From Arcobacter acticola (lineage in GTDB: Bacteria > Campylobacterota > Campylobacteria > Campylobacterales > Arcobacteraceae), in NCBI RefSeq assembly GCF_013177675.1, contig NZ_CP042652.1:2852001-2916000 (forward strand): 64,000 nucleotides of DNA, in the 5' to 3' direction. The translations under genes were made by a program, and so were the position numbers. The notes beneath the pieces are model-generated. The model was given only the letters and a program-made list of their open reading frames with translations. It was not told where the DNA came from and made no database searches. Each line of letters opens with the position of its first letter. Position 1 is the stretch's first letter. Shown here in pieces: positions 17,967 through 28,152 of this stretch.

Positions 17967-18584
17967 TTAATATCTTGCCATTATAGCATCTACCACATCC
18001 CATGACATATCTTCTTTTTTATTTCCACCTTTAAACATATTATAAATATATCTTGCAAACATATCTGTTTCAAGATTTACTTTAGTTCCTATTTTATATC
18101 TACAAAATAGTGTATTTTTTACAGTATGAGGAATAATAGTAAGTCTAAAAGAATCTTTTAAAACTTCATTAACAGTAAGTGAAACACCATCTATGGTTAT
18201 ACTTCCTTTTGGAATAACATATTTTAAATACTCAGCTGGTAATGACACATAAAAATCTGTAGAGTTCCCATTTTGTTTAATAGATTTTATAGTTCCTAAA
18301 CAATCAACATGTCCTTGAACTATATGTCCTTCAAATCTATCTCCCATCATCATAGCAGGTTCCATATGAACCTCATCTTTATAGTTTTCCATTGCAAGGA
18401 TATTTTGAGATTCAGGTGACAACTCAACAGTAAAAGTATCTTTTGAAGTTTTTACAACTGTTAAACATGCTCCATTTATTGCAATAGAATCTCCAATTTT
18501 TGGATTATATTTTGCTTTTAATGTTAAATAATTGTTTTGAAAACTAACAACTTTTCCCATCTCTCTTATAAGTCCTGTAAACAC
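17967..18584 (-). CDS. ribE: Riboflavin synthase (alpha chain)
   Basis: Dismutates two 6,7-dimethyl-8-ribityllumazine molecules to riboflavin. Two lumazine-binding repeats are visible: MFTGLIREMGKV with INGACLTVV in the first half, and FEGHIVQGHVDCLGTI with IDGVSLTVNEV in the second. The 205-residue length is standard. The C-terminal tail MSWDVVDAIMARY is distinctive. It is a lone gene here, convergent with mreC. Confidence 0.95.
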   Translation of the reverse strand: MFTGLIREMGKVVSFQNNYLTLKAKYNPKIGDSIAINGACLTVVKTSKDTFTVELSPESQNILAMENYKDEVHMEPAMMMGDRFEGHIVQGHVDCLGTIKSIKQNGNSTDFYVSLPAEYLKYVIPKGSITIDGVSLTVNEVLKDSFRLTIIPHTVKNTLFCRYKIGTKVNLETDMFARYIYNMFKGGNKKEDMSWDVVDAIMARY

Positions 18585-18611
18585 TTAAAAAACCTTTTGA
18601 TAAAATTTAGG

Positions 18612-18617
18612 TATAAT
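18612..18617 (+). promoter_or_regulatory. -10 box of mnmG
   Basis: TATAAT within GGTATAATATC, 131 bases before the mnmG ATG. It implies a leader of about 120 nt that contains the hairpin at 18659-18702. Confidence 0.5.
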
Positions 18618-18658
18618 ATCTAAAAAATGTTAAGAAGCTAATTTTAACTACTTTTAAT

Positions 18659-18702
18659 AAATTTCTTAGATAAGTGGAAGAAAACATTTATCTAAGAAAT
18701 TT
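18659..18702 (+). promoter_or_regulatory. Leader hairpin upstream of mnmG
   Basis: AAATTTCTTAGATAA (18659-18673) and TTATCTAAGAAATTT (18688-18702) are exact reverse complements separated by 14 nt. The hairpin sits between the TATAAT box and the AAGGA site (18733-18737) of mnmG. No T run follows, so it is not a standard terminator; an mRNA-stabilising structure, protein site or DNA operator is possible. Confidence 0.5.
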
Positions 18703-18742
18703 CCCAAATATAAAATCACGAAAAAAATATATAAGGAATAAT

Positions 18743-20614
18743 ATGGATTATGATGTAATCGTTGTTGGTGGTGGTCATGCAGGTATTGAAGCATCATTAG
18801 CAAGTGCTAGAATGGGTAAAAAGACCCTTCTAATTACTATGTTAGTAGAACAAATAGGAGCAGCCAGCTGTAATCCAGCAGTTGGTGGTCTTGCTAAAGG
18901 TCATTTAGTTCGAGAACTAGATGCAATTGGTGGAGAAATGGGACTTTGCACAGATGCAACAGGTATTCAATTTAGAATACTAAATGCTTCAAAAGGTGCA
19001 GCAGTTCAAGGAAGCAGAGCTCAAATTGATATGGATAAATATAGAGCGTATATGAGAAAAGTTTGTCATAATACTCCTAATTTAGAAGTATATCAAGATG
19101 AAGTATCTTCTCTTTTAGTAAAAAATGGAAATGAAGTTTATGGTGTAAAAACTAAACTAACAGAAGAATTCACTTCACATAAGGTAATTATTACTACAGG
19201 TACTTTTATGAGAGGACTTATTCATATTGGTGAAAATAGATATGATGCAGGACGAGCTTGGGAATTACCATCAAGTACATTATCAATTCAATTAAAAGAA
19301 TTAGGATTAAATGTTGGAAGATTAAAAACAGGAACACCTGCTAGAATTGATGCAAACTCTATTGATTTTTCAGTAATGGATATGCATGGTGGAGATGTTA
19401 ATCCAAGTCCATTTTCATTTAGAACTGATAAATCAAAATTCGCACCCGTTCAGTATCCATGTTATATCACATATACAAATTTAAAAACTCATGAAAAGAT
19501 TTCATCTAATTTCTTTAGAGCACCACTTTTTACAGGTCAAATTGAAGGACTAGGACCAAGATATTGTCCAAGTATTGAAGATAAAGTAAATAGATTTGCA
19601 GAACGTGATAGACACCAATTATTTTTAGAACCACAAACTGCTATGGGAAGTGAATATTATATAAATGGATTAAGTACATCTTTACCTATTGATGTTCAAA
19701 AAGATATGATTCATTCAATCGCAGGTCTTGAAAATGCTAAAATTATTAGATATGGATATGCTATTGAATATGATTATGTAGATCCTACAGAATTAAAACA
19801 TACATTAGAAACTAAAAAAATAAAAAACCTTTATAATGCAGGTCAAATAAATGCAACAACAGGTTATGAAGAAGCAGCGTCTCAAGGATTAATGGCAGGG
19901 ATTAATGCAGCTCTTGCAATTGATGGTAAAGAGCCATTTATTTTAAGACGAGATGAAGCATATATTGGGGTTCTAATAGATGATTTAGTTACTAAAGGAA
20001 CAAATGAACCATATAGAATGTTCACATCACGTGCTGAGTATAGACTTCTTTTAAGAGAAGAAAATGCTGATTTAAGATTATCGCAATATGGTCATAAATT
20101 AGGACTTATTTCTGATGAAGTTTTAGCAAAAGTTGAAAATAAAAGAAAAGTTTTAGACGAAGCAATTGAATTTATGGCAGGAGAATGGCTAACTTCTAAA
20201 AAAGAGACTTTAGAATTACTTGAATCAATTGGTGAAGAAAAAATTAATGATAAAGTTTTACTTATAGATTTAATTGGAAGAAATACAATTGATGGACCTA
20301 AATTTGATAAATTAGTTCCTTCTTTAGCAAACGTTGATGACTATTTAAAAGAACAGATTATTATTGAAGCTAAGTATTATAGATATATTCAAAAACAACA
20401 AAAACAAATTGAAAAAATGAAAAAAATGTTAAAAGCAGCTATTCCTGAGAACTTCTCATTTAAAGGTTTAGCTGGATTATCAAATGAAGTAATTGAAAAA
20501 CTAGAAAAACATAGACCTCCAACACTATTTAATGCAAGTTTGATATCAGGAATTACACCTGCTGCACTTGATATTATTCATTTAAATATAAATATTAGAA
20601 ACCAAAACATCTAA
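18743..20614 (+). CDS. mnmG: tRNA uridine 5-carboxymethylaminomethyl modification enzyme MnmG (GidA)
   Basis: FAD enzyme that, with MnmE, modifies the wobble uridine U34 of certain tRNAs. The N-terminal [14 protein letters not shown] is the FAD fold, followed by the family motifs [34 protein letters not shown] and [12 protein letters not shown]. The C-terminal helical domain ends in [16 protein letters not shown] use the ATG at 18743, which has AAGGA six bases ahead; an open frame reaches back to 18674 but would cross the leader hairpin. Length 623 residues is normal. Confidence 0.96.
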   Translation: MDYDVIVVGGGHAGIEASLASARMGKKTLLITMLVEQIGAASCNPAVGGLAKGHLVRELDAIGGEMGLCTDATGIQFRILNASKGAAVQGSRAQIDMDKYRAYMRKVCHNTPNLEVYQDEVSSLLVKNGNEVYGVKTKLTEEFTSHKVIITTGTFMRGLIHIGENRYDAGRAWELPSSTLSIQLKELGLNVGRLKTGTPARIDANSIDFSVMDMHGGDVNPSPFSFRTDKSKFAPVQYPCYITYTNLKTHEKISSNFFRAPLFTGQIEGLGPRYCPSIEDKVNRFAERDRHQLFLEPQTAMGSEYYINGLSTSLPIDVQKDMIHSIAGLENAKIIRYGYAIEYDYVDPTELKHTLETKKIKNLYNAGQINATTGYEEAASQGLMAGINAALAIDGKEPFILRRDEAYIGVLIDDLVTKGTNEPYRMFTSRAEYRLLLREENADLRLSQYGHKLGLISDEVLAKVENKRKVLDEAIEFMAGEWLTSKKETLELLESIGEEKINDKVLLIDLIGRNTIDGPKFDKLVPSLANVDDYLKEQIIIEAKYYRYIQKQQKQIEKMKKMLKAAIPENFSFKGLAGLSNEVIEKLEKHRPPTLFNASLISGITPAALDIIHLNINIRNQNI

Positions 20615-20633
20615 TATTTTTAATACTTATTTT

Positions 20634-20664
20634 AAAAAAAGGACATTCTAAATGTCCTTTTTTT
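20634..20664 (+). terminator. Intrinsic terminator of mnmG
   Basis: GGACATT (20641-20647) pairs with AATGTCC (20651-20657) around CTA, with seven A before and seven T after. It is a textbook intrinsic terminator, possibly bidirectional. Its T tract is the left half of the target duplication of the adjacent insertion sequence. Confidence 0.85.
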
Positions 20665-20666
20665 AT

Positions 20667-21926
20667 TATCCTCATCCACCAAAAACTCTTAATTAAGTAA
20701 ATAGATAAAATCAGCTATAATAAGCATAAAAAAGAGATATTATGGCAAATAGATTTAGAGAGAAATTAGCAGAGAAAAGATCTAAAAAAGGTTATAAGGA
20801 AATAGCTTCTAAAAATAGATTATTGCAACTATTAGGTGAGATACCAGATCATAGAAAAGGTCAAGGTAAACTTCATAAATTGGAACATATTTTGTTTTTG
20901 TCAGTTATTGCACAATTAATGGGAGCAGTTAATTATAAAGAGATATGGGTATGGATTACAAAGCATATTCAAGATGATAAAATTAAAAAACTTTTAGGTG
21001 TAGAGTTTATAAAAACACCAGGAAGAAGTGCTATTGCAGAGATTTTAGCTGAAGTTAATTATCTAGAGTTAGAAAAAGTTTTTAGAATATGGATAAATGA
21101 ATTGGTTGATACTTCTAATTTACCACAATTAGCTGTTGATGGTAAAGTTATGAATGGTAGTAGTGTAAATGCAAAACAATCAACACAAGTACTAAATGCA
21201 GTATTAGCAAATAGTGGAATAATATTAGCTCATAAAAAATTGTAGAAAAATCAAATGAAGTACCCGCATTAAGAGAACTTATTGATGAATTAGATGATAG
21301 CTTTATATATACCTTTGATGCTATGAATAGTAAAAAAAACACTTGATAAAATTGAAAAGACAAATGATAATAAGTATTATTCTAAATTAAAAGGAAATCA
21401 AAAAAAGCTTTTGCAAAAAGCTATTAAAATATCCGATACACAAATACCTACAGATATCTATATATCTTCGTTAAAACAAGAAAGTAAATATCTTGTTCAA
21501 AGAAAAGTGTCTACTTTTACAAATGATAGTTGCTTTTACCATAATGGAATGACACATATAAAAACTATAATTAAAATTGATAAAACAATATACTCAAATA
21601 ATAAAAAAACAGGTGAGATAAAAGAAATAGTAACAACATCATTTGCAATTGCAAACTTTAAAAATAGTGCAGAATTTTTCCATAATCTTCAACTCAATCA
21701 TTGGAAAGTGGAGACAATGCACTTTTATAAAGATAAATCACTTTATGAAGATTTACATACTGCAAATATAAATCCAATGACTATGACAATATTAAGAAGC
21801 TTTGTTATAAATATTCTACACCTAAATAAAGTTAAATCTATCAAAAATCAGTTATTAGAAAACAGATGGGATTTAGATACTACTTTAGGATTATTATTAA
21901 AAATTTGTTTTTAGTGGATTGGAGTA
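20667..21926 (+). mobile_element. ISAs1-like insertion sequence (1,260 bp)
   Basis: Imperfect terminal inverted repeats lie at 20667-20686 and 21907-21926 (15 of 20 positions match; the core ATCCACCAAAAAC versus ATCCACTAAAAAC differs at one). The element is flanked exactly by the 9-bp direct repeat TTTTTTTAT (20658-20666 and 21927-21935), a length that fits this family. It encodes one frame-broken transposase. The target was the T tract of the mnmG terminator. Confidence 0.75.
20742..21914 (+). pseudogene. ISAs1-family transposase, two frameshifts
   Basis: The N-terminal part (20742-21245) has the family motif GEIPDHRKGQGKLHKLEHIL, and LAVDGKVMNGS carries the first catalytic Asp. The frame breaks at an A6 run near 21237 (one A too few), continues out of frame with FDAMNSKK, and returns at an A8 run near 21335 (one A too many). 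The C-terminal part (to 21914) contains NHWKVETMHFYKDKSLYED. Removing both indels gives one intact protein of about 390 residues, so decay is recent or the indels are base-calling errors. Confidence 0.8.
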
Positions 21927-21976
21927 TTTTTTTATCTCTAAAAATTAACCAAAAGTGAATTATTATTTATAAATGC

Positions 21977-21982
21977 TATAAT
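21977..21982 (+). promoter_or_regulatory. -10 box of the hybrid kinase gene
   Basis: TATAAT within TGCTATAATAAAAG, 44 bases before the ATG at 22026; AAAAGG precedes that ATG by seven bases. It lies just outside the insertion sequence, which therefore did not remove the promoter. Confidence 0.5.
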
Positions 21983-22025
21983 AAAAGCTATTTAATAATT
22001 TATCAAATACTACAAAAGGTTATAT

Positions 22026-23606
22026 ATGAATTATGTTTACAAAAGAATTTATCTATTAATACTTCTTGTTGGTATATTAAGTAGTTTAATCTTTGGTTAC
22101 CATACATATACTAACAATCTAGAAAAAGAACAAATTCAATTTAACTCCCTTACAAAAAAAGTTATCCAACAAATCAATAATAGAATGGCTACATATAGAG
22201 AAATCCTATACAGTGGAGTGAGCTTCTTCGAAGCTTCACATCATGTTTCAAGAGATGAGTGGCATATTTTTGTAAATAAACTTCAATTAAAAGAACTTTT
22301 CCCTGGAATTCAAGGATTAGGTTATAGTTTAGTTTTAAGAGAAAATGAATTAGAAAAAAATATGCAAGACATCCAAGCAGAAGGATTCCCTAATTATAAA
22401 ATAAAACCAGAAGGAAAAAGAGACTTATATACATCAATAATCTATCTTGAACCCTTTGATCAAAGAAACCAAAGAGCGTTTGGTTACGATATGTTTTCTG
22501 AAGAAAATCGTCGTAATGCCATGAGTAGATCTATAGAATTAGGATTACCTTCCTTATCTAATAAAGTAAGATTAGTTCAAGAAAATGGAAAAGATGAACA
22601 ATCTGGTTTTTTATTATATACGCCTCACTATAAGAAAAATTATCCTTTAGAAAATAAAGAACAAAGATATGAAGCTATTGAAGGTTTTGTTTATGCAGTT
22701 TTTCGTACAAAAGATTTTATTCATGGAGCAGTTGGTGACTCTCTTGAAATGCTTGATATAAAAATGTATGATGGAAAAGAAAAAAATGAAAACTCACTTT
22801 TACTAAATTCAAATACCAAAACAGAAGAAAATAAAACATTTAATAAAACTGTTCAAGTAGAACTTGATGGTCATATTTGGACATTTGAAATTACTGCAAA
22901 AGATTCATTTTTAGACAATCAACAAAATATATATTCATTGATTTTTACTTTATTAGGTTTTGCAATTACTTTTTTAATAGCATTACTTGTAAAAAGACAA
23001 GGTGAAATTGAAGTTCTAAAAGATGATGCATTATTAAATGTATCCCAAGGAGTAATGGTTACAAACAGCTATAAAGAAATTATTTATGCAAATAAGGCAT
23101 TTGAAAAACTAACTGGTTATAAAAGAGAATCAATATACGGACAAAAACCTAACTTTTTACAAGGTAAAGATACGGACATAGAATCTATTGTTTTTATAAA
23201 AGAAAATCTTAAAAAACTAATTCCTTTTGAATGTGAACTTTTAAATTATAGAAAAGATGGCACAACATTTTGGAACCGTTTATCAGTAACTCCTATTTTA
23301 GATGAAAAGAATAATATCAAAAGATATATTGGTATTCAAAATGATATTACTGAGAAAAAGATTTTAGAAAAAGATATGCTTTTTGAGAAAAAACTTATTG
23401 AAAATATTTTAAATAATACAAATGCTATTATCGCACTAATTGATATGAAAGGTGTAATGATAAAACTCAATGAATATGGAAAAAAATTTGTAGGACATAC
23501 TCAAGAAGAGATATCAGCAGAACCATATTTTTGGAAAAAATTTATTCCAGAAGATATGAGAGAAAAAGTTGCAAACATTATTAAAGAAGCAAAAAAAATA
23601 ATTTAA
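22026..23606 (+). CDS. CHASE/PAS hybrid histidine kinase, N-terminal part (frame-broken)
   Basis: Sensor half of a large hybrid kinase. Membrane helices at about 8-26 and 303-323 flank a periplasmic CHASE-like domain (ASHHVSRDEWHIFV, GIQGLGYSLVLRENEL, YLEPFDQRNQRAFGYDMF). A PAS domain follows at 335-445 (GVMVTNSYKEIIYANKAFEKLTGY ending in ITEKK is split by a loop) and a second PAS starts near 460. The frame stops at 23606 after a run of eight A (23591-23598). A ninth A would join it in frame to the downstream part, giving about 1,573 residues. The real gene is probably 22026-26746. Confidence 0.85.
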   Translation: MNYVYKRIYLLILLVGILSSLIFGYHTYTNNLEKEQIQFNSLTKKVIQQINNRMATYREILYSGVSFFEASHHVSRDEWHIFVNKLQLKELFPGIQGLGYSLVLRENELEKNMQDIQAEGFPNYKIKPEGKRDLYTSIIYLEPFDQRNQRAFGYDMFSEENRRNAMSRSIELGLPSLSNKVRLVQENGKDEQSGFLLYTPHYKKNYPLENKEQRYEAIEGFVYAVFRTKDFIHGAVGDSLEMLDIKMYDGKEKNENSLLLNSNTKTEENKTFNKTVQVELDGHIWTFEITAKDSFLDNQQNIYSLIFTLLGFAITFLIALLVKRQGEIEVLKDDALLNVSQGVMVTNSYKEIIYANKAFEKLTGYKRESIYGQKPNFLQGKDTDIESIVFIKENLKKLIPFECELLNYRKDGTTFWNRLSVTPILDEKNNIKRYIGIQNDITEKKILEKDMLFEKKLIENILNNTNAIIALIDMKGVMIKLNEYGKKFVGHTQEEISAEPYFWKKFIPEDMREKVANIIKEAKKII

Positions 23607-23908
23607 CAGAGAAAAAGAAGAATTCTTGGATATCAAGCTCTGGTGAAGAAAAAATATTTGAATGGTCAAATCAATTAATAAAAGATTCAAATGGCACACC
23701 TGAATATATAATTACTGTTGGAATTGATGTAACAAATGATGTTATTGCCCAAGAAGAATATAAAAAATATCAAAAACAATTAGAATTATCAGCACAAATA
23801 TCAGGTTTAGCATTTTGGGAATTAAATCTTAAAACAAATATTTTTACGTTTAATGATTTATTTTTTACTTTCTTAAATACAAATGTAGAAAAAGAAGGTG
23901 GATATTTA

Positions 23909-26746
23909 ATGACAGTAGAAGAATATTTACAAAGATTTATTCTTCAAGAAGACCAAGAAATCATACGTAATGAAATAAAAACAGCCTTAACAAAAAGTAA
24001 AGAATATCAAGAGAGTATTGAGCATGACATAAAAAGAAGAGATGGAGAAATACTTAAAGTTTTGGTTAATTATTTTGTTGCTTATGATATATATGGGAAT
24101 CCAGATAAAATATATGGTACAAAATATAATCTCACAAAACAAAAAGAAAAAGAAAAGATTCTAATAGAAGCAAAACAAAAAGCACAAGATTTGTTATATG
24201 AACAAAATACTCTTTTATCTTTATTTGATAAGGGTGATTCAGTATTATTTAAATGGAAAAATAATGAACATTGGGATATAGAATATGTTTCAAATAGTGT
24301 AGAAAAACTACTTGCTTATAGTATTACAGATTTCACATCAGAAAAAATAAAATATATATCTTGTATACATCAAGATGACAAAGCAACTCTAATAGAAGAA
24401 GTTAAAGATGCAGAAAATGAAAATAAAGATTTCTTTACACACAAACCATATAGAATAATCACAAAAGATAATAAAATAAAATGGGTATTAGATTACACTG
24501 TAACTCAAAAAGATAGAAATGGAAATATAATATATTTCATAGGTTATATTATAGATATAACAGAACAAAAAGAGTTAGAAGAAAATTTAATCAAAGCAAA
24601 AGAACAAGCAGAAAATGCTTCAAAAGCAAAAAGTGAATTTCTTGCAAATATGTCACATGAAATCAGAACACCACTAAATGGTATTATTGGTCTTACTAAT
24701 CTTTTATTAGAAACACAATTAACAGATATCCAAAAAAATTATCTTACAAAATCAATTGTATCATCGGAAGCGTTATTACATGTAATCAATGACATACTAG
24801 ATTATTCAAAAATTGAAGCTAATAAAATTGAATTAGAACATATTGCATTTGAATTGGACAAAATGCTACATCAAGTTTCTAACTTATTTATATATGAAGC
24901 TCAAAATAAAGGTATTGATTTAGATTGTACTATTGATCCTGCTATTCATAACAACTTAATAGGAGACCCTTTTAGAATCAATCAAATTCTTATTAATTTA
25001 GTAGGAAATGCACTTAAATTCACATCTCAAGGGTATGTTAATATAAATGTAAAACTAGAAGAGATAAATAATAATACTATGAAATTAAACTTCAATATAA
25101 AAGATACAGGTATTGGTATATCAAAAGAAAAGCAAAATAAATTATTTCAAGATTTTTCTCAAGTAGATACTTCTAATACTAGAAAATATGGAGGAAGCGG
25201 ATTAGGACTGGTTATCTCTCAAAAATTAGCAAATCTAATGGGTGGTGGAATTACGGTAGAAAGTATTGAAGATGAGGGAAGTACTTTTAGTTTTACTTCT
25301 ATTGTTGAATATAAAGAACAAGATTATAAATTTTTATCACAAGATTTAAAAAATAAACTAGTATTGCTAGTAAATAATCATGAAGAAATCAGACAAAATA
25401 TCGAGAAAACATTAGAAATGTTCTCTTTAAAAACTATTTCTTGTAATGATGCAGAATCCGCGTTAAAAATTTTAGAGCAAAAAAGTGTTGATTATATCAT
25501 TACAGAATGGGAACTTCCAGAAGAAGATGGAATCAAGTTTGCAAAAAATGTTGATTCAATTTATCATGAAAAAGACATAAAAACTGTTATTATAAGCTCA
25601 TTTAATAAAAAAGATAAGCTAATAAGTGCAGCAAAAAAATCAGGAATACCAATAAGTAAACTTCTAGTAAAGCCTTTTAGTTCATATTCATTACTTGATA
25701 TTTTAGTTGATAATAGTGATATAAAATTAGAAGAAAAGCAATCTAGTGAAAAACTTTCTGCAACAGGAAAAGCATTATTAGTCGAAGATAATGAAATAAA
25801 TCAACTAGTAGCAAAACAAAACTTAGAAAATTTTGGATTAGAAGTTCATACAGCAATTAATGGAGCAATTGCAGTAGAAAAAGTAAAAAAAGAGCATTTT
25901 GATATTATCTTTATGGATTTGCAAATGCCTATTATGGATGGATTTGAAGCAAGTCGAAGAATAAGAAAGTTTAATTTAGATATTCCAATTATTGCATCAA
26001 GTGCAGCTGTTATGAAAGAAGATTTAAAAATGACACAAGAAGCTGGTATGAATGAGCATCTAGCTAAACCTATTGATATTGAAAAATTAAAAAATGTTCT
26101 TATTAAATATTTAGAAACAAGTGTAAAAGAAGTTGCAAATATTGAAAATGAAATCATTAGTGAAGAATTAGAAGTTTCTATTGATGGAGTAAGTATGGAA
26201 GACCTTTTTCATAGATTAAATAATAATAAAGAGCTTTCATACAAAATGTTAATGAATTTTGCAAATGATAAAAAAGATATCCTAAATGAACTTGATTCTT
26301 TAAATATAGAATCAGACGAATTTAACTCTTTAATGCATAATCTAAAAGGCCTAAGTGGGAACTTATCTCTTACTGATGTATATAAATATAGTAGTGAAAT
26401 TTATACAAGTGATAATATAGAAAATAAAATAGCACTTTTACCTAAATTAAAAGAGAGTTTAACTATTGTTATAGAATCAATAAATGAAAAAGCATCTTCA
26501 AAAGTTGTGAAAAAAGAAAATATTAACAATTTTTCAAAAGATGAAATATTAAAAGAGATTAAAGAATTAAGCCATGATATTGAAAAAGGTGCCTTCATTA
26601 CTCAAAATAGAAAAGATTTAATTCTAGACCAAGTTACACAAGTAACCAATGAAGAAATAGCAAAAAAACTAGATAGTTATCTATCAAATTTTGATTATGA
26701 TAACACGCAAATCATTCTAGAAAAAATTATAGGAGAATTATCTTGA
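23909..26746 (+). CDS. Hybrid histidine kinase, C-terminal part: PAS-HisKA-HATPase-REC-REC-HPt
   Basis: Continuation of the preceding frame; sequence homologous to PAS domains is already readable from about 23598, so the ATG at 23909 is not the true start. After further PAS repeats come HisKA (phospho-His in NMSHEIRTPLNGI), an HATPase domain (NQILINLVGNALKF, DTGIGI, GSGLGL) and two receivers. The first has Glu533 (TEWELPEEDG) instead of the phosphoacceptor Asp; the second is canonical (FMDLQMPIMDG). A C-terminal HPt domain has NLKGLSGN with the accepting His just before. A phosphorelay kinase coupled to the next gene by a four-base overlap. Confidence 0.88.
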   Translation: MTVEEYLQRFILQEDQEIIRNEIKTALTKSKEYQESIEHDIKRRDGEILKVLVNYFVAYDIYGNPDKIYGTKYNLTKQKEKEKILIEAKQKAQDLLYEQNTLLSLFDKGDSVLFKWKNNEHWDIEYVSNSVEKLLAYSITDFTSEKIKYISCIHQDDKATLIEEVKDAENENKDFFTHKPYRIITKDNKIKWVLDYTVTQKDRNGNIIYFIGYIIDITEQKELEENLIKAKEQAENASKAKSEFLANMSHEIRTPLNGIIGLTNLLLETQLTDIQKNYLTKSIVSSEALLHVINDILDYSKIEANKIELEHIAFELDKMLHQVSNLFIYEAQNKGIDLDCTIDPAIHNNLIGDPFRINQILINLVGNALKFTSQGYVNINVKLEEINNNTMKLNFNIKDTGIGISKEKQNKLFQDFSQVDTSNTRKYGGSGLGLVISQKLANLMGGGITVESIEDEGSTFSFTSIVEYKEQDYKFLSQDLKNKLVLLVNNHEEIRQNIEKTLEMFSLKTISCNDAESALKILEQKSVDYIITEWELPEEDGIKFAKNVDSIYHEKDIKTVIISSFNKKDKLISAAKKSGIPISKLLVKPFSSYSLLDILVDNSDIKLEEKQSSEKLSATGKALLVEDNEINQLVAKQNLENFGLEVHTAINGAIAVEKVKKEHFDIIFMDLQMPIMDGFEASRRIRKFNLDIPIIASSAAVMKEDLKMTQEAGMNEHLAKPIDIEKLKNVLIKYLETSVKEVANIENEIISEELEVSIDGVSMEDLFHRLNNNKELSYKMLMNFANDKKDILNELDSLNIESDEFNSLMHNLKGLSGNLSLTDVYKYSSEIYTSDNIENKIALLPKLKESLTIVIESINEKASSKVVKKENINNFSKDEILKEIKELSHDIEKGAFITQNRKDLILDQVTQVTNEEIAKKLDSYLSNFDYDNTQIILEKIIGELS

Positions 26747-28017
26747 ATAAAAAAGTAGTTTTAATTGTTGATGATGAGCCTGCAAATATTAACCTTGTAG
26801 CAGAAATTTTACACAATCTTTATGAAATAAGAATAGCAACCAATGGAATGATGGCGTTAGGTATGATAGAAAAAGCAAAACCAAATTTAATTTTACTTGA
26901 TATAAATATGCCACAAATGAATGGTTATGAAGTTGCAGCTAAATTAAAATCATCTAAAGAAACAACAAGTATTCCATTTATATTTTTAACTGCAAAAAGT
27001 GATGCACAAAGTATTGTTGAAGGATTTAAACATGGAGCTGTCGATTATATATCAAAACCATTTTCAAAAGAAGAACTTTTAGCAAGAGTTGAAACCCATT
27101 TAAAATTATACATGCTTCAAGATTCTCTTAATGAAAAAGTAAATGAATTGTCAAATTATCTTGAAATAATGGATCAAAATATAAATTTTTCTACAACGGA
27201 TTTAAAGGGTGTAATAACAAAAGTTTCTAGTGCTTTTTGCAAAGTTTGTGGATATACAAAAGAAGAACTCATTTCTAAAACTCATAATATTGTAAGACAT
27301 GAAGATATGCCAAAAGAGATTTATGATGATTTATGGAAAACAATAAGCCAAGACCTTGTTTGGAAAGGTGAACTTAAAAATAAAAAGAAAGATGGTACAT
27401 CTTATTGGGTTGAAATAACTATTTATCCAGAGTTTGATAGAAAAAATGGTAAAAAAATAGGTTATAGCTCCATTAGACATGATATTTCAGATAAAAAAAG
27501 AATTGAAGAAATTTCAATACATGATGAACTAACAAATCTTTATAATAGACGTCATTTTAATAAGGTATTACATGATGAACTTAATCGTGCAAAAAGAGAT
27601 AAAAAACTACTCTCATTTATGATGATTGATGTGGATAATTTTAAACTTTACAACGATAATTATGGACATCAAGAAGGTGATAGTGTTTTATTTGAAATTG
27701 CAAAAGTATTAAATAATTATTGTAAAAGAGCTGGAGATTTTGCCTTTAGATTAGGAGGGGAAGAGTTTGGGATTTTATTCTCTGAATTAACAGAAGAAGA
27801 ATCCAAAACTTATGCCAATGCCATAAGAAAAGCAGTGGAAGATTTGAAAATTCCACATGAAAAGAATTCTATTTCTTCTTTCGTGACTATTTCAGTTGGT
27901 TTATTATCAATTAGCCCTAAAGAAAAAATAACAGAAGATGAAATATATAAAAAAGCAGATAATTTATTATATAAAGCAAAAGAATCTGGTAGAAATAGAG
28001 TTTGTGCTCAAGAATAA
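26743..28017 (+). CDS. Response regulator with PAS and GGDEF domains (diguanylate cyclase)
   Basis: Makes the second messenger c-di-GMP from two GTP. The order is a receiver (2-120, phosphoacceptor in LLDINMPQMNG), PAS (about 145-255, DLKGVITKVSSAFCKVCGY) and GGDEF (about 260-422, active-site GGEEF). The RAGD motif five residues before GGEEF is an intact inhibitory I-site, so feedback by product is likely. It starts with TTG overlapping the kinase stop, so the kinase upstream is its probable phosphodonor. Confidence 0.93.
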   Translation: MNKKVVLIVDDEPANINLVAEILHNLYEIRIATNGMMALGMIEKAKPNLILLDINMPQMNGYEVAAKLKSSKETTSIPFIFLTAKSDAQSIVEGFKHGAVDYISKPFSKEELLARVETHLKLYMLQDSLNEKVNELSNYLEIMDQNINFSTTDLKGVITKVSSAFCKVCGYTKEELISKTHNIVRHEDMPKEIYDDLWKTISQDLVWKGELKNKKKDGTSYWVEITIYPEFDRKNGKKIGYSSIRHDISDKKRIEEISIHDELTNLYNRRHFNKVLHDELNRAKRDKKLLSFMMIDVDNFKLYNDNYGHQEGDSVLFEIAKVLNNYCKRAGDFAFRLGGEEFGILFSELTEEESKTYANAIRKAVEDLKIPHEKNSISSFVTISVGLLSISPKEKITEDEIYKKADNLLYKAKESGRNRVCAQE

Positions 28018-28152
28018 AATACTTAAACTTAAATCTAAAATTTGCTTTAATTAAGTATGTTATATAATCTTTTTTAAAATAATATTCAACTATGTGAAAT
28101 TTATTATCAATTTTTATTGAATATTATCTAAAAATAAAAAAAGAGGATTTAT

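Noticed and set aside
21236-21345. Programmed frameshifting in the ISAs1-like transposase
   Set aside because: A single -1 shift at the A6 run would give the right frame, but a second, opposite shift would then be needed at the A8 run. This family is not known to use frameshifting, so decay or base error is simpler.
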